Source of the DNA: Phoronis australis
Taxonomy: Eukaryota; Phoronida; Phoronidae
Length of the DNA: 64,000 nucleotides
Assembly: GCA_002633005.1 (NCBI GenBank)
Contig: NMRA01000191.1
Span: 70,697 to 134,696 of the forward strand
Direction of reading: 5' to 3'
The position numbers and the translations under genes are program-made. The notes below the pieces were generated by a model that was not told the DNA's origin, did not search any database, and was given only the letters and a program-made list of their open reading frames with translations. This document shows, piece by piece, positions 55,492-64,000 of the stretch. How positions within the stretch are numbered: position 1 is the first letter of the stretch; each line of letters begins with the position of its first letter.

Positions 55492-56400
55492 CCGTAATCG
55501 TTCGGGTTAACGCCCATGCTCAGTTAACCGCCCACCCCTACTTTAGGTGGATTTTCGATTTAACCGCCCACTGCTCGGTTAACCGCCCCCCTGCTATTTT
55601 TGAAGATTTCCAATTAAGCGCCCACCTCTCGGTTAAGCGCCCATCCCCTACTTTTGACGATTGGTGATTACCGCGCTGTGCTAATAGGAAACGCGAATCC
55701 CCGACCTTTTAGATTAAGATCGATGATAACATTGAGTGCAACGACGGCCTCAGAGACCGCGGTTTAGCAATGTGAATTATGATACCAGTAACAAATTATT
55801 GTAACGGGTCATCGATTAACTTCAAAATNNNNNNNNNNNNNNNNNNNNNNNNNNNNNNNNNNNNNNNNNNNNNNNNNNNNNNNNNNNNNNNNNNNNNNNN
55901 NNNNNNNNNNNNNNNNNNNNNNNNNNNNNNNNNNNNNNNNNNNNNNNNNNNNNNNNNNNNNNNNNNNNNNNNNNNNNNNNNNNNNNNNNNNNNNNNNNNN
56001 NNNNNNNNNNNNNNNNNNNNNNNNNNNNNNNNNNNNNNNNNNNNNNNNNNNNNNNNNNNNNNNNNNNNNNNNNNNNNNNNNNNNNNNNNNNNNNNNNNNN
56101 NNNNNNNNNNNNNNNNNNNNNNNNNNNNNNNNNNNNNNNNNNNNNNNNNNNNNNNNNNNNNNNNNNNNNNNNNNNNNNNNNNNNNNNNNNNNNNNNNNNN
56201 NNNNNNNNNNNNNNNNNNNNNNNNNNNNNNNNNNNNNNNNNNNNNNNNNNNNNNNNNNNNNNNNNNNNNNNNNNNNNNNNCCCCCCCCCCCGATTTCTTG
56301 AAATTTCACGTTTAAGCGCCCATGTCTGGTTAACCGCCCACCCCCGATTTTTTGGGTTCGCCAATTTAACCGCCCAGGGCGTTAACCCGAACGATTACAG
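55492..56400. mobile_element. TA-flanked element with tandem TTAACCGCCCA motifs and an assembly gap
   Basis: Left end CCGTAATCGTTCGGGTTAAC and reverse complement of right end CTGTAATCGTTCGGGTTAAC form inverted repeats of about 24 bp, flanked by TA at 55490-55491 and 56401-56402, as for Tc1/mariner-type elements. The inside repeats TTAACCGCCCA or TTAAGCGCCCA at least eight times, all in one direction on both sides of the gap. No transposase seen; the middle is unknown. Confidence 0.75.
55829..56280. other. Assembly gap (452 N)
   Basis: Run of N followed by a C-run, inside the tandem-motif element. Frames across it are meaningless. Confidence 0.99.
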
Positions 56401-56402
56401 TA

Positions 56403-57859
56403 TAACAGCATGTTAAGTGATAAAGAAAGTGGACATGTGGAAACGTTAGGGAACAAACTCGAGCATAACCTGAACGAGCTCGTGATTTTATTACTCTTTT
56501 CATTCGTTTCTAGTGTATTCATGATGGATGAGTTTTTGTAGTTGTCATGCCCGCCACCACTCGGCCACTATTCATTAATGTTCCACGCCACAATTGTCTC
56601 AATGTGGCAAACTAGCAGATAAACGTCAACTATTCTAACATTTTCAGATAAAAAGCCAGTTATACATAATACCAGGCTTCTTTTGTGAATTGATCGATTG
56701 ATAATGTATGCATTACGTTTTTGAAAAAAACAGCACCAGCTCTCAAGCACTCAAATAACTTGAAGTTGATTATTGCTGATAAGACCACCAAAATTTGTTC
56801 CCCTTGCTAATCTAGCTGCCAGGGCGCACATTGATTGATTTCCCATCTTCCAGACATTTATACTATAATTTTCCTAGTACTTTTGCATTTTGTATTGCGC
56901 AATAAATGACATTTCACCATCTACTTGCACCTTGTTTTCCTATCTGGAAATCATTAGTCTCTATGCCACACAAATATTTCATATAGAGTTATATGTAGCA
57001 CATAAGGTGCTGATCCATATATTTCCCTAACTGAACCATTTTTTGATTCAGCGAATACGGTAAAGTTTCCTCAAATTCCAACAAAAATAATGGCCAACAC
57101 AGTCATTATTTCATTTTGAAACGCTCACTGTATTGCCAAAAAACGTTCAAAGTTTCATCATGTGTTTGCTGATAACAGCCATGCTACATACGTTTTCTTA
57201 TAATCGTGTAAAATGTCTTGTTTACTGTCTAGTTGCAAATTTTGATAAAATAAAATTTTACTGTTTCGCTATACTGTGTTCTAATTTGAAGAAACTTCAC
57301 CGTAGATACTCTACCATTTATCTGTCATGACATTAGTAAACTGCCATGACAATGTCACTGTTTTTTTGACCTTTCAAACTCCTCTCCATTTCTCAGCTAA
57401 ACCATGTGAGTCTGCAAGCTGGTCACCAATTCAAGAACCTGTGAAAACAACAACAAATAATGGAATCCCTTAGGTATATCCATAGTTGGGAGTAACATGA
57501 CATTTCATAGTCATTGTCCTAGATCAGTAGCAAAGACTTATGGGTATAAGCATGCTTTCATAAAATGTCTGACCTTTGACACATTAAAAAACACCTTTTG
57601 TATGAGCTTTAGCTGCCACAAGTTTTACACTCAGCTTTCTTTGTAATGTTGGAGAGGTCAAGTGTTGCAAGCGTCTACACTGCAAACAGTGTGTTTTTAG
57701 GGAATATTTATTAGCATTGTATAAATGTTAATGGCCACTAGGCAGTGTAGAATAGATCAAACCTGTCCACAAATGATAAGGTGTCATCGTTTACCTAATA
57801 AAAATCTACTTGACAAATTTCATATTCAGGAATTCTGAAGATGAAAAACATGAACATAA
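56403..57859. other. Intergenic, nothing recognised
   Basis: AT-rich sequence; no exon-like segment or clear repeat found on either strand. Confidence 0.5.
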
Positions 57860-59369
57860 ACAAGAGCAACGCAGAGCGTTGAAATGCGCCCACAATTGCA
57901 CCGTATATGATATCCTTCTAGGGTTGTTTATTGGTACCATGAAGTGGCCAGTAGAGGGCATATATGTAGAATGTTGTACTGTGCAAAATGGAAAAGGCAT
58001 GGTCATTGTCTCCTCAATAGGCTAGGTTTCAAAATGTGAGTGATCTTCATAATACAAGCACATCCTATACATCAGTTGCTTAAAGCACCACAGAAACATA
58101 GAATTAAAAACAAATTTACCAACATACGAGATTAGCACAGCATTAGAATGCCAGAAACAAATTTCTACTTGGAACTTTTCCTTCATAGTCACGAAGTAAC
58201 ACAAAGTATACACCTGAAGACCTATGAAAATACAGAGGTCAATGTAAAATACTTAAATTGCCACTAGAGGCATACCGGTAGTCAGAATCATCCTAAAGTC
58301 GTCATCGTCCGTTGTCAACATCACATAAATACACTTGCTAAATTTAGTAAAGATCCTGCAAACGGTTTGGGAGATACAGCCATGGGCGCAAAAAAAACTG
58401 CCACTAGGAGGCTCCACAGTAATCAAAGTCATGGGAAATTCAGCGTCAACCGTCCTCTTCATAGTAAGAACATACATGCCAATTTTCACAATCATACTTA
58501 GAGCGGTTTGGTTGATAGAGGGGTGGACGCCAAAAAACAGACTCAAAAACAGTAAAAATGGCCACTGGGTGTCACAAACTAGGTCGAATCCATCCGAAAA
58601 CGGGAGAATAGCGTCATCGCACTAATAGGTGCCTACATACCAAATTTCATGAAAATCCATTTAGGACTTGTGAAGATACAGAGGTAAACGTAAAAAAATA
58701 AAATTGCCACTAGGGGGCACACTGGTAGGCAGATCCGTCCAAAAGTCGTCATCGTCTGTTGTTAACATCATATAATTACACTTATTAAATTTCGTAAAGA
58801 TCCTGCGAACGGTTTAGGAGATACAGCCATAGGCGCAAAAAAAACAAAACTGCCACTAGGAGGCGCCACAGTAATCCAAATCGTCTGAAAATCATTGTCA
58901 GCTGTCTTCTTTATAGTAAGCACATACATGCTAATTTTCACAACCATCCTTTGAGCGGTTTGGTTGATAGAGGGGTGGACGCAAAAATACAGACTTGAAA
59001 ACAGTAAAAATGGCCACTAGGTGGCGCAAACTATGTCGAATCCATCTGAAAACCGGAGGATAGCGTCATCTCACTAATAGGTGCTTACATACCAAATTTC
59101 ATGAAAATCCGTTCAGGACTTTTGAAGACACAAAGGTAAGCGTTAAAAACAAAAATTGCCACTAGGGGGCACACCCGTAGTCGGATCCGTCCGAAAGTTC
59201 GCACATGCCGTCCCATTCATGAATGGAACATATGTGCCAAATTTCATGAACATGTGTCAAAGGGTTTTGGAGATAGAGCAGCGGACGCCAGACGCCGGAC
59301 GGACGCCGCCCGTACGGACGGAGATGACGGCATAATGCGTCCACATATAAATATGTGGGCGCATAAAAA
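57860..59369 (-). mobile_element. Hairpin-ended CTAGTGGC-repeat element, best full-length copy
   Basis: About 1.5 kb. On the + strand it starts ACAAGAGCAACGCAGAGCGT (a 6-bp stem CAACGC/GCGTTG inside), then AAATGCGCCCACAA, and ends with the hairpin 59335-59364 followed by AAAAA. GCCACTAG or GCCACTGG occurs at 58260, 58400, 58561, 58706, 58852, 59013 and 59158. The spacings 140, 161, 145, 146, 161, 145 show a three-unit higher-order repeat of 452 bp. GCCGTC/CCGGACGG-rich sequence lies inside the hairpin. No protein-coding capacity. Confidence 0.85.
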
Positions 59370-60045
59370 CAAAATAGTCACATTTAAAGATGCACGAAGA
59401 TTCATTGATGAAGTCTAAAGACACAGAGACAAACGCAAAAAAAATTGCCACTAGGGGGCACAGTCATATTCGGATAAGTCCAAAACTCATCACAAAGGTC
59501 TTTCAAGGGTTAAAGAGATTCAGCCATGGATTCAAAAAACAATAAATCACCAATGGGGGAGGGTGGGGGTTTTGGGGGGAACACACAATAGTCAGACCCA
59601 TCCCAAAATTAATGTCAGCCTAAACCATAGATTAAGATCTCTATGGCCTAAACCTTCTCATCAGGAACATATCTACATAGTTTCATGAGAGGTGGATGCT
59701 AAAAAACAGATAAAAAATTACAGAATGCATGGCCAGAAGGTGGCATAGAATATGTTGAATCCCTTTGTAAATGGAATAGAAGCCTATTTGTCATATTACT
59801 TAAAAATCTATCGAGGAACTCCAAAGCTACAAAGTCATTCAAACATAAAAAAAACTAAAATTGCCGCTAGGGAGCACATCAGAAGGTAGATCGGTCCCAA
59901 ACTCATCGTGACCTACTGTCAGCTTCAAGGAACATACTTGAAAAATCTTATTAAAATTCTGCAACGTAAATACAGCAGCGGACGCGGTATGCCCAGACAG
60001 CGATGACGGCAATACGTATTCATATATGTGGGGGCATAAAAATGC
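59370..60045 (-). mobile_element. Second, diverged hairpin-ended element abutting the first
   Basis: Contains ATTGCCACTAGGGGGCAC (59446 on), a GCCGCTAGG unit (59862) and, at 60005-60040, a decayed hairpin end (TATTCATATATGTGGGGGCATAAAAA). It lacks the non-hairpin terminus and runs directly into the hairpin of the first copy, so the younger copy may have inserted into the older. Confidence 0.65.
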
Positions 60046-61085
60046 TAACTTTATCTAATGGATTGCACTGACCTGTTGAATGAACGTCTCTCGAACCTCG
60101 AAGGTTTCTTCTTAAGGGAGCAGTTGGAACTGAAAACAACCATCAGAAGTGCATGACACGAGCAAGATTGCAAAGTTACTGGAAGGAAGATAAATAACCG
60201 GAGTTCAAGCTACAAAGCAATTGCTGTTCAGTAGACACAATGTAATTTATTAGTATAAGGTGGCAGGACCAGCTTCTATGGTAAAATTACCATAAGCACA
60301 ATCTACCTCGCTTCAAGAGGAAAATGATCATTGTTTTTGGTACTACCACACAAATTAATGATTCATTGTTAGCTTGGACATTTTTACGCCTTAATTACAG
60401 TGTTCCACTGGAAGGTCTTTACGCCCTAGACAAGGTCCACATTCGTAAACCAACAATGTCCGGCTCACTACTGAAAACAATCTTCGCCTAATTATGTTTG
60501 CTCCACGGAAGTGAATGCAGAATCCCGACATCATGACCATCAATTTTACTCAACCATATGCATCAGTTTTTGTTGTTGCAGTAAATTAAAGACTCACGAG
60601 AGGAACAGCATAAATACATAGAATTTTTTCTCCAAGATAAACCAGAGATCTGTTAGAGCAGGTAACATAAAAATGTTTCTTTTCACTTTTAAGTCGTCAT
60701 TGAGTAACTTTTCAAACTAGCCTTACGCTAAAACCATTTTTAAATCTTAAAAAGAATAACTCGACACTGCTATAAATGCTCAAAAAAGAAGACTGTGTTG
60801 TTACTTGACACCTGTACCATATACATCATGCTAATAATGCAGAATTTTATGAACATTTTGCGAGGTGAACTTCCACATTTGTATAACAAACTGAAAAATG
60901 TTTACAATAGTCGGTACATTTTTATGACTCCTGATGGGAGGATAGCGTCATCTCACTAATAGGTGCTCTTTACAGGCAAAGTGTTTCATGTGTTTTTAAA
61001 AAAGCAAACTCAATCACAATATCACACAACGGTATTCTCCAGTCCAAGTGGATGCCACTAACCTTGAAAATTTTTAATTCTTTAC
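60046..61085. other. Intron or intergenic, nothing firm
   Basis: A 22-base fragment of the CTAGTGGC family (GGATAGCGTCATCTCACTAA at 60940) is the only recognisable item. Confidence 0.4.
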
Positions 61086-61149
61086 CTGTATTTTCGTTTT
61101 CATTTTCAAAAGACGTCGCTACCAAGTTTTCTGACCACATATTGTGAGG
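61086..61149 (-). CDS. Internal exon of an unrecognised minus-strand gene
   Basis: On the minus strand: acceptor TTATATTGTTTCAG, then PHNMWSENLVATSFENENEN plus T, then donor ACAG|GTAAAG. 64 nt, phase 0 to 1. The splice sites are strong. It fits the upstream exon 63679-63963, which ends in phase 0. Asn/Glu-rich; protein not recognised. The downstream exon was not found. Confidence 0.5.
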
Positions 61150-61279
61150 CTGAAACAATATAAAGAGCATAAAAGACGTGACAAATCACTCAAAACAATA
61201 TTTACCAGCAGCTGACCTTAAATAAAGTTTCACATCTAATTGAAACTAATGAGCTTATGTGCCACCAAATTAAATTTAA

Positions 61280-61790
61280 CTTGTTAAATGCATTTGTCGT
61301 CATTATTTTGACATTTGTCTCTTTATTTTGATACCAGTCCTTAGGGTTTATTTTTCATTACTCATCTCTATTTATAGCCTCAAGGGCCTATTTTTGTATT
61401 CATACATTTCTCTAAGCGACACCTCATTGGTCGCCCATATTTCCTTTGTTCAGTTCAACGTGGTCTCTCTCATTCAACCACCTACCTCGTCGTCTACAAG
61501 ACCTACGTTCGTTCTCTGCATTTTTCCCCACCCTTCATCCCGGGGGTCGGTTCCACTTTCTCTTTTCTCATTTACATTTCCTGTTAGGTTTTTTCAAGTT
61601 TCGTGTTCATGCTCTGTACTTTTCCTTTAAGCCCTTCAGGCAGTTCTTTTGTTTTGTTCCCTCTTTCAGGGCTAGTCATTGTACACGCCGGTGGGCGTTT
61701 TGTCCATGCCCATCTTGCAGACTTTTAGTTATTAGTTAGTTTTATCTATTTACCTCATAATAAATGACAATATTCGCAATCCTCCTCTTG
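61280..61790 (+). other. Pyrimidine-rich block ending in AATAAA; possible solo LTR or processed-transcript end
   Basis: About 400 bases of unusually CT-rich sequence (for example around 61480-61640), closing with TTGTACACGCCGGTGGGCG and CTCATAATAAATGACAATAT. The composition differs from both flanks. No TG...CA ends or target duplication could be fixed, so the LTR idea is weak. Confidence 0.3.
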
Positions 61791-61799
61791 TTTTACTCT

Positions 61800-63660
61800 G
61801 CAACATAGCTCGTGGCGTACCCCGTGCAAAATAGATTACGATAAATAATATTTGAGATCACTGAACATAAGCTCACAAAGTTATACCGTCATAAAATAGG
61901 CCTAAAAGGGTACGTGTATGTAGTTTCCCAGGAACTTTTGCAGTGCCCCCAAAAGACCTCAGCCAGATCAGTGCTTACATAATGTTCCAACTATTCAATT
62001 CAGTCGAAAGTTCAGTAGCCAGCATTTTCAGAGTCAAGCATGGCAGGCTAACAGCAGGCCACCAGTTCATGCATATTCATTATGCATTCCTCAGGTGCAA
62101 ACAACAGCTTTCACATAACACGAAATGTTCGTGATAGAATCTCAGGGGTTACAGGGACTATAAACTTGACACGCTTTTATCAGCGACTTCACTAGTTTAT
62201 TACCCTTTCGGGCTGCAGGGGCAAGAAACATGTTAATTCCGTCTGGACTGGCAATGGAACTTAACACCATCAGGTAATGTGTATACTAGGCGAAAATGAG
62301 ATGAGGTTTTTCGGGTCGGTCTTTCACGACCAAAACGCGTTATGATAAAATTCGAGAAATTGATCAGTATAGAAAACACAAGAAATGATGGAATTTAATG
62401 AAAACAAAAATGAACAATAATCACTTTGGCATTAATGTAATATTTATAGCACAAACGCATGGCAAAATGTTTAGTTCTAAAAGATCACCGCTGAAAAATA
62501 AGACAAGCTAAACGAATAAACCTAGTACAAAGTCTCAAAGATACAAAGAATCTAAATTCAGTTTTCAGTTCTATTACTAGCTAACACAAACAGCTCCATG
62601 CTCCACGTTCCACCAATGTCAATTCATTACACGCACATTAACACGTGGGAGATAACTATAGTTTAACAACATAAAGCAGACGGCAGGACATTTTCACCAA
62701 ATGCTCAGCAAAGAAGTCAGATTTGACAAGGTTTTTCAAGCTTTTTTAAAGAAAGTTCAGTCATCTGCTTTTGTGCCAACGTAAAATTGATGGATTAGCC
62801 TGTAAACTTTCTATCGTCGAGGTTTAATTGACTCAAATTCAAACCGATTCTGATTCAGGATCCAAGTTTGAAAAATCAGAGATGAGGGATGTACCAGTGC
62901 CAAACCCTTGACCATTGATAGTGTTTTTTCACTTGTAATTTTGAATACTTTACCTGGTGGATACCAGACTCAACATATGATGTCATAATATCAAAATACC
63001 ATAAAACAATTTATGCACTTGACCCTGGAACAATCCATCAACAAATAACAATTTTAGCATTTTCAGTGATTGCACTCTTTGTATTCGCCATAACCTAAAA
63101 ATATATTTGGCACTGGGAAATGTAGTTCAAAAAACTTGGCCGTAAAACAGTTATTGGCTCATTGAATGACTATCAAGAGCTGGATGAGCTGTCTCCACTC
63201 TATGACCAGAGTGTTGCAAATTGTCCAAGAGATAGAATTCATCTCAGGAAAATTTTGGCTATGGTGGCTCGCAAAAATTCAACCACCCCGTCGTTAACTC
63301 AAATCGGTAGTATGAGTAAATATTACCCTCATATTTGTTTTGTCTCAATTGGTTAATTATATTAACCAATCAAATATTCTAATTCTAAAATTATTTCAAA
63401 TAAAAATAGTTGCCAAAAGTGTTGTTTTTTGGTTTTTCAAAAGCTGATTATTAATCTTGCTGCCAATAATAAGAAATTTTATGAAATGTTGTTTAAAATA
63501 ATTCTACTCACTACAAACCAAGCTTATCATAGACTACAATTTTCGAAATTATTACACTTGTCGAGAGATTTGCCAAAATATAATTTCACTTATTCGCCAT
63601 AATGGTGTCCTGTAAATAGGTGAAGATTTATTGCCATATGTTAAACTATGGAATTCCCCG
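61800..63660. other. Probable intron of the minus-strand gene
   Basis: Lies between two phase-compatible minus-strand exons. The plus-strand frame 63162-63356 has no recognisable domain and is not called. Confidence 0.4.
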
Positions 63661-63678
63661 CAATTAAGCCAGCGATAC

Positions 63679-63963
63679 CTGGGAACGGACATCTGTATAC
63701 TTGGCCTTTCTCACACTGCTAACATCTCGAGTACTTTGTCTTGGACCCTCAGACAATATTACACTATCGATCTCCTGCAGTTCTGGGTGCAGTTCTTCAG
63801 AGGAGCAACTCCCACAGTTAGACCCTTGTGAGGAAACGCTGTTACTTCGCGACTTTCGATGACCATAAGGACTCGAACTTCGACCTTTGAAAGATCCAAC
63901 AGAATCATGTCTGTTGGAACGTGATGTTGGCTTTGGCTCTTCTTCAAAATTAATTAAATCCCC
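63679..63963 (-). CDS. Exon of an unrecognised Ser-rich protein, minus strand
   Basis: Minus-strand acceptor TTATTGACTTTAAAG, then an open frame starting GDLINFEEEPKP, a Ser/Arg-rich middle (KGRSSSPYGHRKSRSNSVSS), EELHPELQEIDSVIL, and KAKYTDVRSQ before donor CAG|GTATCG. 285 nt, phase 0 to 0. If unspliced, the frame stops at 63664-63666. There is no ATG at the start of the frame, so an upstream exon off the right edge is required. DLINF resembles short clathrin-adaptor-type motifs, but that is too little to assign function. Confidence 0.55.
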
Positions 63964-64000
63964 CTTTAAAGTCAATAAAAGAGTGGAAATGGTATTATAA

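Noticed and set aside
55779-56364. Long open frames across the N run
   Set aside because: Made of unknown bases only.
1-64000. tRNA, rRNA, CRISPR or bacterial operon features
   Set aside because: None seen; the gene structure is clearly eukaryotic.

Overview
The window is nuclear DNA of an animal. Genes are split into many short exons with GT-AG introns, coding sequence is a few percent of the window, and the introns are full of non-autonomous transposons, minisatellites and microsatellites. The two proteins recognised look like invertebrate orthologues of vertebrate genes. The repeat landscape and AT-rich introns fit a marine invertebrate (lophotrochozoan or invertebrate deuterostome), but I cannot place it further. 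Isolated single 'n' characters and one 452-base N run show a draft assembly. Two of the single 'n's sit exactly where sequence is repeated, as expected when two alleles are laid end to end.

Layout. (1) About 2.7-14.1 kb, + strand: a complete G3BP gene (stress-granule RNA-binding protein), nine coding exons that join in phase to 463 codons plus stop. Exons 3-4 and exon 4b (numbered here as coding exons 2, 3 and 4) each occur twice beside a single 'n'. A 3' UTR of about 2 kb follows. (2) About 16-20 kb: intergenic, with the decayed 3' end of a LINE and small MITEs. (3) 19.97-50.63 kb, + strand: a complete mitochondrial glutaminase gene (GLS), fifteen coding exons that join in phase to 586 codons plus stop, running from a presequence exon to C-terminal ankyrin repeats. 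Its 11-kb third intron holds two inverted 1.7-kb TTAA-flanked transposons, a 1.2-kb inverted-repeat element and part of a large hairpin-ended element. (4) 50.6-61 kb: GLS 3' UTR and intergenic DNA with several transposons, including a 1.5-kb hairpin-ended element built of higher-order repeats. (5) 61.1-64.0 kb, - strand: two phase-compatible exons of an unrecognised gene that continues off the right edge.

The most unusual sequence is a repeat family with at least six copies here. One end is a near-perfect hairpin with a TTTA loop next to a short A/T tract. The body is a tandem array of units of about 150 bp, each carrying CTAGTGGC, arranged as a three-unit higher-order repeat of 452 bp. The other end has a conserved GAGCAA...AAATGCGCCCACAA block. 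A second, unrelated repeat at 41.26 kb also begins with an 11-bp perfect hairpin with a TTTA loop. Other notable points are a minisatellite made by amplifying the end of a GLS exon together with its splice donor, and a GLS activation loop that naturally lacks the lysine and one phenylalanine important for control in mammals.
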